Source of the DNA: Neobacillus niacini
GTDB lineage: Bacteria; Bacillota; Bacilli; Bacillales; Cytobacillaceae
NCBI RefSeq assembly: GCF_019749295.1
Contig: NZ_JACWFG010000005.1
Location: 175,259-239,258 of the forward strand
Direction of reading: 5' to 3'
Length of the DNA: 64,000 nt
A program made the translations under genes and the position numbers. Shown here one piece after another: positions 1 through 7,143 of this stretch (its first letter is position 1; each line of letters opens with the position of its first letter). The notes below the pieces were generated by a model. It saw nothing but the letters and a program-made list of their open reading frames with translations. It ran no database searches and had not been told where the DNA came from.

Positions 1-408
1 GGAGAAAAGATGGAGTTAGAATTTTACCCTAATGAAGCACCTAATACAGTTAAAAACTTTGAGGAATTAGCAAATTCAGGTTTTTATGACGGAGTTGTTT
101 TTCACAGAGTAATCCCAGGTTTTGTTAGTCAAGGTGGAGATCCTACTGGTACAGGAATGGGCGGCAGCGGAAAGAACATCAAATGTGAGACTGAAGGAAA
201 TCCTCATAAGCATGTAGCAGGTTCTTTATCAATGGCGCATGCAGGTAAAGATACAGGCTCATCTCAGTTCTTTATTGTTCATGAGCCACAGCCTCATTTA
301 AATGGAGTTCACACTGTTTTTGGACAAGTAACATCAGGTCTTGAAACTGCTCTTAAAATGAGAAATGGTGATAAAATGCAAGAAGTAAGAGTATTTGACG
401 CGGAATAA
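1..408 (+). CDS. ppiB: Peptidyl-prolyl cis-trans isomerase, cyclophilin type (5' truncated by window edge)
   Basis: Cytosolic cyclophilin that catalyses proline cis-trans isomerisation during protein folding. The reading frame is already open at base 1 (GEK before the first ATG at 10), and the family is about 143 residues, so the true start lies outside the window. Core cyclophilin motifs are visible: [19 protein letters not shown], then [16 protein letters not shown] and [12 protein letters not shown], which hold the catalytic Arg and the substrate-pocket Phe/Gln/His positions. A strong terminator follows directly. Confidence 0.95.
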   Translation, partial: GEKMELEFYPNEAPNTVKNFEELANSGFYDGVVFHRVIPGFVSQGGDPTGTGMGGSGKNIKCETEGNPHKHVAGSLSMAHAGKDTGSSQFFIVHEPQPHLNGVHTVFGQVTSGLETALKMRNGDKMQEVRVFDAE

Positions 409-420
409 TCATCAGTAAGG

Positions 421-447
421 AGAGAGCAGCTATGCTCTCTTTTTTTC
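421..447 (+). terminator. Terminator after ppiB
   Basis: Perfect 8-bp stem AGAGAGCA/TGCTCTCT with a 4-nt loop followed by a run of T. Confidence 0.85.
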
Positions 448-470
448 TGCCTGTTTGGGCTATTTGAAAA

Positions 471-525
471 TTGTACTCCCCTTCATTTAATGGTATAATT
501 TAAGTAGTAAGCGAACATACGTACC
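471..525 (+). promoter_or_regulatory. SigmaA-type promoter with LexA-like box, upstream of recombinase
   Basis: TTGTAC (471-476), a 17-nt spacer and TATAAT (494-499) form a good sigmaA promoter. CGAACATACGTACC at 512-525 lies just downstream of the expected start site. It matches the Bacillus LexA consensus CGAACRNRYGTTYC at all but one position. The nearest downstream gene is the serine recombinase, about 200 nt away. The promoter is clear; the LexA assignment is inference. Confidence 0.5.
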
Positions 526-708
526 CTTTTGACTTTATAAAATCCCATTAATTTACTTCCAGATATTCTACATTAGCTACCACAGCAAGAAGGCAGTTAT
601 TTTGATTTACAAAATACAATTATCTCTCGGATATTAGATTTATGTTTTTTGGACTAATCAATCTCAGGTAACAACAAAATAAAATGAAGCTGAGTGAGAG
701 GAATACAT

Positions 709-2352
709 ATGGAAAATATAATGATAGTCTGGGCATTATACAGGGTATCTTCTGATAGACAGGTGCCAGATGGTGAAGATTTTCCCATGCAAAAAGCTCA
801 ATGTCATTCTTTTGCAGAGCAAAAAGGATGGCATATAACAAAAGAGTTAACAGAAAAACTGTCAGGATATAAAACAGCTATAGAGGACAGAGAGACCTTA
901 AAGATATTAAAGCAGGGCGCTATAAATAATGATTTTAATATTTTGCTAGTTTACCATTCAGATAGATTAGGCAGAAGAATTGAGTATAGCTTATGGATTG
1001 CATCCCTTTATAATCTTGGAAAACAAGTATGGTCAGTCAAGGAGGGAGAGTTAATAAATAAGGAACATTCAAATGCATCACAAAACTTTATCAGATATTG
1101 GCAGTCCGAGAGAGAAAGTAAAAAAACTTCCATGAGAGTAAAGGATGCAATGAAACAGCTAAATGAGGAAGGTTACTATCTTGGAGGTACTATTCCATAT
1201 GGTTATCAGCTCATTGACACAGGGGTGAAAAGGAATAGCAAAAAGGAAAAAAACATAAAAAAGATTGTTGTTAATCCTGATGAGGCAAAGGTTGTAGAAA
1301 TGATATTTGATTTGACTACCAATAAGCTTATGGGAGGATCTACAATAGCTCAATGGTTAAATGGTTTGGGATTGACTAACAGAGGCAAGTTATGGCGACA
1401 TAACACTATAACTAGGATGCAGAGAAATCCTATTTACATGGGCCATAAAAAGTACAACACTTCGCAGTTTGCTGGAACTAGAAGTAAGCAAAGAAAAGAG
1501 ACCAAACGATATGAATGGTTAATACAGCCTTTTAATCCCGATTTAGTCATTGTATCTAAAGAGCAGTTTAAAAAAACTCAGGAGCTAATGGATAATAGAG
1601 CAAAAGAGAATAGTGGCTTAACAAAGTCTGGAGTTCCACTTAAATCACAGGTATTATTATCTGGCTTGGCTATCTGTGCATATTGTGGTCATAAGCTAAA
1701 GTCTGACTTCACTAACAAGAAAAGAATCAATAAAGATGGGACTGTGGTTGAGTACAGAACTTACAGGTATAGTTGTCATCATGCTAGAAATAATCCTATT
1801 GGTCATGAAAAGAGATACTTTGGAGCGGTTACAATCGATAAACAGGTTGAGGAAGAGGTCATAAAGGTAATTACCTCTATTCAGTTTGATTGTTATTATA
1901 CAGAGAAGATTTCATATGATTTTGAGGAACTTGATGCAAGAAAAGTACAGGTTAAAGAGTTTGAAAAGCAATACGAGGACGTAAGTAATGCATTGATTGA
2001 TGTTGAAAAATACTTTGATGATATAATGCTGGGTAAGTCAAAAATGAGTATTGAATTTGTAACAAAAAAGATGGAGGAGTATGGAGCCATTAAGATTGAC
2101 TTGTTAGAAAGAATTGATAAGTACAAAAAAGAAATTGAGGATGCTGAAGTCGATAGCTCTAATGTTGACAAGTTAAATTACCAGCTTAAAGATTGGAAAG
2201 AAACCTATAAGAATTCCATAGATTTACAGGAGAAAAAAGTCATGCTGGCTAAAGTGGTTAGGGAGGTAGTTATCTCTAAGAATTCCTTTGCTATAAAATT
2301 TAGCAACAGTATTGCGAAGGCTTTAGAAGATACATTTACATCTCAAGAATGA
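709..2352 (+). CDS. Large serine recombinase (orphan site-specific integrase)
   Basis: Large serine recombinase of the phage/ICE integrase and SpoIVCA class, 547 residues. The N-terminal catalytic domain carries YRVSSDRQ with the likely nucleophile Ser14, and the VYHSDRLGRR arginine motif near residue 85. A recombinase domain follows (GGTIPYGYQ onward), then a zinc ribbon with CAYCG and a CHH motif near residues 325-360, and a charged coiled-coil C-terminus. ATG at 709 is preferred over GTG at 694 because GAGAGGAA lies just ahead of it. No other mobile-element genes flank it, so it looks like a remnant or a very small element inserted between ppiB and the deacetylase gene. Its lysine- and asparagine-rich composition differs slightly from that of its neighbours. 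Confidence 0.9.
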   Translation: MENIMIVWALYRVSSDRQVPDGEDFPMQKAQCHSFAEQKGWHITKELTEKLSGYKTAIEDRETLKILKQGAINNDFNILLVYHSDRLGRRIEYSLWIASLYNLGKQVWSVKEGELINKEHSNASQNFIRYWQSERESKKTSMRVKDAMKQLNEEGYYLGGTIPYGYQLIDTGVKRNSKKEKNIKKIVVNPDEAKVVEMIFDLTTNKLMGGSTIAQWLNGLGLTNRGKLWRHNTITRMQRNPIYMGHKKYNTSQFAGTRSKQRKETKRYEWLIQPFNPDLVIVSKEQFKKTQELMDNRAKENSGLTKSGVPLKSQVLLSGLAICAYCGHKLKSDFTNKKRINKDGTVVEYRTYRYSCHHARNNPIGHEKRYFGAVTIDKQVEEEVIKVITSIQFDCYYTEKISYDFEELDARKVQVKEFEKQYEDVSNALIDVEKYFDDIMLGKSKMSIEFVTKKMEEYGAIKIDLLERIDKYKKEIEDAEVDSSNVDKLNYQLKDWKETYKNSIDLQEKKVMLAKVVREVVISKNSFAIKFSNSIAKALEDTFTSQE

Positions 2353-2403
2353 ATCCAACCTCACAGGGCAAATTAACGTAAAAACATCTCTATGGAGGTT
2401 TTT

Positions 2404-3189
2404 ATGAAACGATTTGCATTAATACTGATCCCATTCCTATTGCTTACCATGCAAACCCCAGCTTCAGCTGAAAAGAATAATGATAAGCAGCTTAAGGCTG
2501 CTATTATTATTGATGATTTTGGCGGAGGAACGGGGGGAGTTAGAGATTTTCTAGAAGGAGACATTCCCATTACCGCAGCGGTTATGCCCTTTACTGAACA
2601 TTCAAAAGAACATGCTGAATGGGCACATAAAAATGGATTCGAGGTCATGGTTCATTTACCTATGCAGCCGAAAAAAGGGAAACGTTCCTGGCTCGGCCCA
2701 AAACCGATAACGGTAGATCTTTCACACAAAGAGGTAAAGCAAAGGGTGAAGGAAGCACTAAAGTCTGTTCCGTATGCAGTAGGTTTAAATAATCATATGG
2801 GGTCCCTTGCTGTTGAGGATGAGGAAGTAGTAAGAGCCATTGTTGAAGTGGCGAAGGAGAAAAAGTTGTATATTGTCGACAGCGGGACAAGCCCTAAATC
2901 GAAGTTTCCACAAATTGCAAAGGAAATGAATGTGCCGCTTTTAAAAAGAGACGTTTTCCTAGATGATATCTCTTCTTCAAGTCACGTTAGAAAACAAATG
3001 AATCGGTTAGCTAAAATCACTGAATTCACAGGCAGAGGAATCGCCATTGGTCATGTTGGTGTTACAGGTAAAGTATGTTCTGTAGGGATTTTTCAATCAA
3101 TGGACGAATTTAAAAGACGAAACATCAAAATCGTTCCAGCTTCTCAGCTATTTGCAACAAAATTAACCGAACAATACCTAATCCCATGA
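2404..3189 (+). CDS. Divergent polysaccharide deacetylase (YibQ-like), exported
   Basis: 261 residues with a signal peptide (hydrophobic stretch then PASAEK near residues 18-24). The body matches the divergent polysaccharide deacetylase family (YibQ, former DUF610): AAIIIDDFGGG, the MVHLPMQP strand, GLNNHMGS and VDSGTSPKS. It probably acts on a cell-wall or surface glycan outside the membrane; the substrate is unknown. ATG at 2404 is chosen because ATGGAGG, 5 nt upstream, is the ribosome site; the in-frame ATG at 2392 lies inside that site. Confidence 0.8.
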   Translation: MKRFALILIPFLLLTMQTPASAEKNNDKQLKAAIIIDDFGGGTGGVRDFLEGDIPITAAVMPFTEHSKEHAEWAHKNGFEVMVHLPMQPKKGKRSWLGPKPITVDLSHKEVKQRVKEALKSVPYAVGLNNHMGSLAVEDEEVVRAIVEVAKEKKLYIVDSGTSPKSKFPQIAKEMNVPLLKRDVFLDDISSSSHVRKQMNRLAKITEFTGRGIAIGHVGVTGKVCSVGIFQSMDEFKRRNIKIVPASQLFATKLTEQYLIP

Positions 3190-3219
3190 AAAAAGGCAAC
3201 TATTCAGTTGCCTTTTTTG
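3189..3219 (+). terminator. Terminator after the deacetylase gene
   Basis: Stem AAAAGGCAACT/AGTTGCCTTTT with ATTC loop, followed by T-rich sequence. Confidence 0.85.
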
Positions 3220-3376
3220 TCTTATCGCATGACTTTCTTACTTTCAATGTGCGCCTGACTTTTGAAAAATAACATTCAAAAAACGAACTGCTTTCCATCA
3301 TTATCTAAAGCTGATACAATGTCTCCTATCAAACTATGAATGATTTGAGAATAATCGGGGAAAGGATAATAAAATC

Positions 3377-4132
3377 ATGAAATTAGTTTCTTGGAATGTA
3401 AACGGGCTTAGAGCCTGTGTGAATAAAGGATTTTTAGATTATTTTAAAGAAGTTAATGCAGATATATTTTGTGTTCAGGAGACAAAATTACAGGAAGGTC
3501 AAATCTCCCTTGAACTAGAGGGTTACCATCAATACTGGAACTACGCAGTCAAAAAGGGATATTCAGGTACGGCTGTTTTTACGAAAATTGAACCAATTTC
3601 AGTCCGCTATGGTTTGGGGGATGAGGATTCTCAAGATGAAGGTCGAATTCTTACGTTAGAGTTTGAAAAGTTTTACCTTGTGAATGTCTACACACCAAAT
3701 TCACAAAGAGATTTGGCAAGACTAGGTTTCCGATTAGAGTGGGAAGACAGAATCATCGAACATTTAAAAGATTTAGATCAAGTTAAGCCTGTAGTACTAT
3801 GTGGTGATCTAAATGTTGCCCACCATGAAATTGACTTGAGAAACCCTAAGTCTAACTTGGGTAATTCTGGGTTCACAGTGGAGGAACGTGGAAAGATGAC
3901 ATCTTTGCTAGAGTCAGGTTTTGTTGATAGCTATCGCTATTTTAATCCTGAAAAAGAAGGAGCCTATACATGGTGGAGCTATATGGCAAAGGTTCGTGAG
4001 CGGAATATTGGCTGGCGGATTGATTATTTTATAGTCTCAGAAAGACTTAGCAAATCTCTGACCTCTGCAGATATACATTGTGAAATAATGGGTAGTGATC
4101 ATTGTCCTGTAGTTCTCGAATTTGAAATGTAA
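3377..4132 (+). CDS. exoA: Exodeoxyribonuclease III / AP endonuclease
   Basis: ExoIII-family AP endonuclease for base-excision repair, 251 residues, the usual length for Bacillus ExoA. Visible family motifs: MKLVSWNVNGLRA at the start, FCVQETKLQ (metal-binding Glu), YTPNSQ, CGDLNVAHHEIDL (catalytic Asp/Asn), WRIDYF and the C-terminal GSDHCPV (catalytic Asp-His pair). It appears monocistronic. A second, divergent AP endonuclease is at 51605. Confidence 0.95.
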   Translation: MKLVSWNVNGLRACVNKGFLDYFKEVNADIFCVQETKLQEGQISLELEGYHQYWNYAVKKGYSGTAVFTKIEPISVRYGLGDEDSQDEGRILTLEFEKFYLVNVYTPNSQRDLARLGFRLEWEDRIIEHLKDLDQVKPVVLCGDLNVAHHEIDLRNPKSNLGNSGFTVEERGKMTSLLESGFVDSYRYFNPEKEGAYTWWSYMAKVRERNIGWRIDYFIVSERLSKSLTSADIHCEIMGSDHCPVVLEFEM

Positions 4133-4167
4133 AGTTCTATAAGTTCTTCTTATGATGAATCATAAAA

Positions 4168-4218
4168 ACCTCGTAATTTTAATTATTAATTGAATAGAAT
4201 AAATTAGAAGTACGAGGT
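4168..4218 (+). promoter_or_regulatory. Inverted repeat overlapping the methyltransferase ribosome site
   Basis: ACCTCGTA (4168-4175) and TACGAGGT (4211-4218) are a perfect 8-bp inverted repeat separated by 35 AT-rich bases. The right arm contains the GAGGTGA ribosome site of the next gene (ATG 4227), so pairing could hide it. Function is inferred. Confidence 0.4.
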
Positions 4219-4226
4219 GAATTGAT

Positions 4227-4997
4227 ATGGATATAAAAAAAGATGTTCAGCAGCAATTTGGGAATAATGCAAATTCTTACGTGTCTAGTCCTATTCATAA
4301 AGATGGAAAAGACTTATTGATGATGGTTAAGATGGCGGAAGTCAAAGGACAGGAAATACTGCTCGATATTGCAACTGGTGGCGGGCATACTGCCAACGCA
4401 TTTGCACCATTAGTTAAGAAGGTAACGGCATTGGATCTTACTGCAAAGATGTTGGCAGCGGCTGAGAGCTTTATTACAGGAAATGGCCATTCAAATGTGG
4501 AATTTGTTCTAGGAGATGCAGAAAACCTGCCTTTTCCTGATGACTCATTTGATATTGTTACCTGTAGGATTGCTCCACATCATTTCCCAAATGTGGATTT
4601 ATTCATTAAGGAAGTTTATCGAGTACTAAAGCCAAATGGACAATTTTTATTGGACGATAATGTTGTTCCTGAAAATGAAGAATATGATCATTTTTATAAT
4701 AAAATTGAAAAACTACGTGATTATAGTCATTTTCGAGCTTGGAAAAAAACTGAATGGATCAAAAAGCTTGAGGAAAGTGGTTTGGAAATATTTGAATGGC
4801 GCCGATTTGAGAAAACTTTTCGTTTTGAACCATGGTGTGCAAACATGAAGCTTCCAGAACCTGAAAAGAATAATTTAACTCAATTGATTCTTAAATCCTC
4901 CAAAGAAATCAAACAAAAATTTAGTATTCTGATTGAGAATGATAAAATTATTTCATTTGTTGGAGAAGCTATTGTTTTAAAGGCGATAAAAAGGTAG
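4227..4997 (+). CDS. Class I SAM-dependent methyltransferase (UbiE/Methyltransf_11 type)
   Basis: 256-residue cytosolic methyltransferase. Motif I is LLDIATGGGHTANAF (residues about 46-60), an acidic residue follows motif II (TALDLTAKML), and AENLPFPDDSFDIVTCRIAPHHF and VLKPNGQFLLDDN are motifs III to V of the UbiE-like group. Substrate is unknown. It stands alone between terminators. The start is supported by GAGGTGA seven bases upstream, which sits inside an inverted repeat. Confidence 0.8.
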   Translation: MDIKKDVQQQFGNNANSYVSSPIHKDGKDLLMMVKMAEVKGQEILLDIATGGGHTANAFAPLVKKVTALDLTAKMLAAAESFITGNGHSNVEFVLGDAENLPFPDDSFDIVTCRIAPHHFPNVDLFIKEVYRVLKPNGQFLLDDNVVPENEEYDHFYNKIEKLRDYSHFRAWKKTEWIKKLEESGLEIFEWRRFEKTFRFEPWCANMKLPEPEKNNLTQLILKSSKEIKQKFSILIENDKIISFVGEAIVLKAIKR

Positions 4998-5048
4998 AAA
5001 ACCGATAGTATAAAAGAGGAAAATCTCTTTTATACTATCGGTTTTAAA
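4998..5048. terminator. Bidirectional terminator (21-bp stem)
   Basis: Perfect 21-bp stem (4998-5018 with 5025-5045), loop GAAAAT, with A-tract and T-tract ends, so it can act in both directions. Confidence 0.85.
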
Positions 5049-5190
5049 ATTCAAAAGGACTATGCAGGTCATTAAGAGCTGTTCCAAAAACATCAAATTC
5101 AGGTGATTTCTCACCATTACTTGAGTTTTCTTCCTTCTTTTCCTGATTCGTTAGAATTTTGTCAGCGTCTTTTTTCTGGATATAACTCAA
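5044..5190 (-). CDS. Possible small protein (48 aa), unknown function
   Basis: A minus-strand frame with TTG start at 5190, preceded by AAAGGAGATGATG, encodes about 48 residues. It starts MSYIQKKDADKI, runs through a Glu/Lys/Ser-rich middle and ends LNDLHSPFEF. The stop falls at the edge of the bidirectional terminator, as expected for a real gene. A plus-strand 65-aa frame over the same region has no ribosome site. I do not recognise the family. The good ribosome site and hydrophilic, low-complexity composition suggest a small, possibly sporulation-linked protein, but that is a guess. Confidence 0.45.
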   Translation of the reverse strand: MSYIQKKDADKILTNQEKKEENSSNGEKSPEFDVFGTALNDLHSPFEF

Positions 5191-5370
5191 GGTTACATCA
5201 TCTCCTTTTTTTGGGAATGAATTATAATGTATTTTTTCCCATTAAAAAGGTTCTAAACCATTATTATTTTTATCGTGACAAAATCTTTGCATGCTTTTAG
5301 GATTTTAAAGTATTATTGGATAAGTTATTTGTGTTTTTTTACTTCCAAAAAAATCTTTTGAAATTTGGTG

Positions 5371-5399
5371 TTGATTTTTGTCGCAATTCGTTGTAAGAT
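5371..5399 (+). promoter_or_regulatory. Promoter of the tRNA operon
   Basis: TTGATT (5371-5376), 17-nt spacer, TAAGAT (5394-5399), about 70 nt before the first tRNA. The rest of the gap from 5200 to here shows no gene. Confidence 0.6.
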
Positions 5400-5469
5400 T
5401 ATCAATGTCGCCGCTACGACGTGGCGAAATTAGTAACTTAGATTTCTAGTAAGCTTTTTTGAAAAACAT

Positions 5470-5551
5470 GCGGGTGTGGCGGAATTGGCAGACGCACCAG
5501 ACTTAGGATCTGGCGCCGCAAGGCGTGGGGGTTCGACTCCCTTCACCCGCA
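5470..5551 (+). tRNA. tRNA-Leu(TAG)
   Basis: Acceptor GCGGGTG/CACCCGC, anticodon stem CCAGA/TCTGG with loop CTTAGGA (anticodon TAG at 5504-5506), long variable arm. CCA is not encoded. Confidence 0.95.
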
Positions 5552-5578
5552 CTTATGTTTTCTAACTGGAAATAATAT

Positions 5579-5653
5579 GCGGAAGTAGTTCAGTGGTAGA
5601 ACACCACCTTGCCAAGGTGGGGGTCGCGGGTTCGAATCCCGTCTTCCGCTCCA
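5579..5653 (+). tRNA. tRNA-Gly(GCC)
   Basis: Acceptor GCGGAAG/CTTCCGC, anticodon loop TTGCCAA, T-arm GCGGG TTCGAAT CCCGT, CCA encoded. Confidence 0.95.
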
Positions 5654-5658
5654 ATGTT

Positions 5659-5747
5659 GCCGGGGTGGCGGAACTGGCAGACGCACAGGACTTAAAATCC
5701 TGCGGTAGGTGACTACCGTACCGGTTCGATTCCGGTCCTCGGCACCA
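5659..5747 (+). tRNA. tRNA-Leu(TAA)
   Basis: Acceptor GCCGGGG/CCTCGGC (one G-U pair), anticodon stem CAGGA/TCCTG with loop CTTAAAA, long variable arm, ACCA end encoded. Confidence 0.95.
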
Positions 5748-5789
5748 AGTTTTTTGCGATGGTGAAATTAACATTCAGTATAATTTAAT

Positions 5790-5866
5790 GCGCCCGTAGC
5801 TCAATTGGATAGAGTGTCTGACTACGGATCAGAAGGTTATGGGTTCGACTCCTTTCGGGCGCGCCA
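5790..5866 (+). tRNA. tRNA-Arg(ACG)
   Basis: Acceptor GCGCCCG/CGGGCGC, anticodon stem TCTGA/TCAGA with loop CTACGGA, CCA encoded. Confidence 0.95.
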
Positions 5867-5873
5867 TATTTTA

Positions 5874-5950
5874 CGGGAAGTAGCTCAGCTTGGTAGAGCA
5901 CTTGGTTTGGGACCAAGGGGTCGCAGGTTCGAATCCTGTCTTCCCGACCA
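5874..5950 (+). tRNA. tRNA-Pro(TGG)
   Basis: Acceptor CGGGAAG/CTTCCCG, anticodon stem CTTGG/CCAAG with loop TTTGGGA, CCA encoded. Confidence 0.95.
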
Positions 5951-5967
5951 TCTTCAATAAACAACTT

Positions 5968-6043
5968 GGGGCCTTAGCTCAGCTGGGAGAGCGCCTGCTT
6001 TGCACGCAGGAGGTCAGCGGTTCGATCCCGCTAGGCTCCACCA
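5968..6043 (+). tRNA. tRNA-Ala(TGC)
   Basis: Acceptor GGGGCCT/AGGCTCC, anticodon loop TTTGCAC, CCA encoded. Confidence 0.95.
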
Positions 6044-6115
6044 AGATTTTTTGCGAAGCAAAATAATCAGGTTTTTTCACCTTTTTGAAAATAACTTACC
6101 ATGTAATTAGAATTT

Positions 6116-6192
6116 GGCGGTGTAGCTCAGCTGGCTAGAGCGTACGGTTCATACCCGTAAGGTCGGGGGTTCGATCCCCTCCGCCGCTACCA
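6116..6192 (+). tRNA. tRNA-Met(CAT), elongator type
   Basis: Acceptor GGCGGTG/CGCCGCT with G1-U72, anticodon stem TACGG/CCGTA with loop TTCATAC, CCA encoded. The anticodon stem lacks the three G-C pairs of initiator tRNA, and the body closely resembles Bacillus elongator tRNA-Met. Confidence 0.9.
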
Positions 6193-6222
6193 AGTTTTTA
6201 AAATCTTTGTGCATATTTTTTC

Positions 6223-6315
6223 GGAGGAATACCCAAGTCTGGCTGAAGGGATCGGTCTTGAAAACCGACAGGCGGGTCAAACCGCGCGGGGGTTCGAATC
6301 CCTCTTCCTCCTCCA
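6223..6315 (+). tRNA. tRNA-Ser(TGA)
   Basis: Acceptor GGAGGAA/TTCCTCC, anticodon loop CTTGAAA, long variable arm, CCA encoded. The discriminator base (6312) is T, whereas serine tRNAs usually carry G73. Confidence 0.92.
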
Positions 6316-6345
6316 TAAAATTTTAATCATTAATTTCTCCAATGT

Positions 6346-6430
6346 GGAGGGGTAGCGAAGTGGCTAAACGCGGCGGACTGTAAATCCGCTCCCTCCGGGT
6401 TCGGCGGTTCGAATCCGTCCCCCTCCACCA
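6346..6430 (+). tRNA. tRNA-Tyr(GTA)
   Basis: Acceptor GGAGGGG/CCCCTCC, anticodon stem GCGGA/TCCGC with loop CTGTAAA, long variable arm, ACCA encoded. Confidence 0.95.
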
Positions 6431-6462
6431 AATTTATTCTTAAAGCAAAATCATTATCACTT

Positions 6463-6536
6463 AGGGGTATAGTTTAAAGGTAGAACGAAGGTCTCCAAAA
6501 CCTTTGGTGTGGGTTCAATTCCTACTACCCCTGCCA
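6463..6536 (+). tRNA. tRNA-Trp(CCA)
   Basis: Acceptor AGGGGTA/TACCCCT, anticodon stem AAGGT/ACCTT with loop CTCCAAA, discriminator G, CCA encoded. Confidence 0.95.
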
Positions 6537-6544
6537 ATTTATTT

Positions 6545-6626
6545 GCCGGTGTGGCGGAATTGGCAGACGCGCACGACTCAAAATCGTGTTCCGCAAGGAG
6601 TGTCGGTTCGACCCCGACCACCGGTA
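6545..6626 (+). tRNA. tRNA-Leu(CAA)
   Basis: Acceptor GCCGGTG/CACCGGT ending in a G1-U72 pair, anticodon stem CACGA/TCGTG with loop CTCAAAA. CCA is not encoded (A is followed by TATC). Last gene of the cluster. Confidence 0.92.
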
Positions 6627-6644
6627 TATCTATGTCAAAACTAT

Positions 6645-6693
6645 AAGAGCACTCACAAATGTCTGAAAATAAACATTTGTGAGTGCTCTTTTG
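6645..6693 (+). terminator. Terminator of the tRNA operon
   Basis: Perfect 18-bp stem (6645-6662 with 6673-6690), followed by TTGTTT. Confidence 0.85.
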
Positions 6694-7143
6694 TTTAATT
6701 TATTTGGAAAAACGCTTAATGTGTTTCTATTAAACTAATGAAAACTGGCTGTATATTGAGGATCTGGGAGTTATTTTAAGAATATGTCTAGATTCTTCCT
6801 TCTATAAAGCGGTAACAAGACGAGAGCCTTAAATACGCTTTTATTTCCACTTTGCTTGGTATAGTCCACTTTGTTATAGTTTTAATATTCCCCTATAAAC
6901 CTGTAACAGTTTCTCGACCTCTGTTGTATTCAATCTAACTATTTATTCCATCATACCCAAATAGAAGGACAACGGTATTTTACGAGCATGTTGTATTAAA
7001 AGTTAATTCATGAACGCAATTTTAAGGGTTAAGATTCATTTTACTTCACAAAAAATACGTTCATCATATGGTTTTGCATTTTAATATGTTCACCAATTGA
7101 AGTAAAGCCCTCTGCGAATTTATCAAAGATGGGAGTTAAAATT
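6694..7143. other. Intergenic gap, no gene seen
   Basis: About 450 AT-rich bases between the tRNA terminator and the BCCT transporter. I see no convincing ORF, RNA or clear repeat. The transporter promoter must lie here but no box stands out. Confidence 0.5.

Noticed and set aside
409..2403. att direct repeats flanking the serine recombinase
   Set aside because: I compared both flanks by eye and found no shared core long enough to support.
5103..5300. Plus-strand 65-aa frame upstream of the tRNA cluster
   Set aside because: No ribosome site, Phe/Leu-rich shadow composition, and it overlaps a better minus-strand candidate.
6085..6113. TTGAAA-17-TAGAAT promoter-like boxes before tRNA-Met
   Set aside because: The predicted start would fall inside the tRNA gene, leaving no 5' leader. 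The cluster already has an upstream promoter.
6694..7143. Minus-strand coding remnant near 6880-6960 resembling a short helical peptide
   Set aside because: Only about 20 codons are open between stops and no start or ribosome site is visible.
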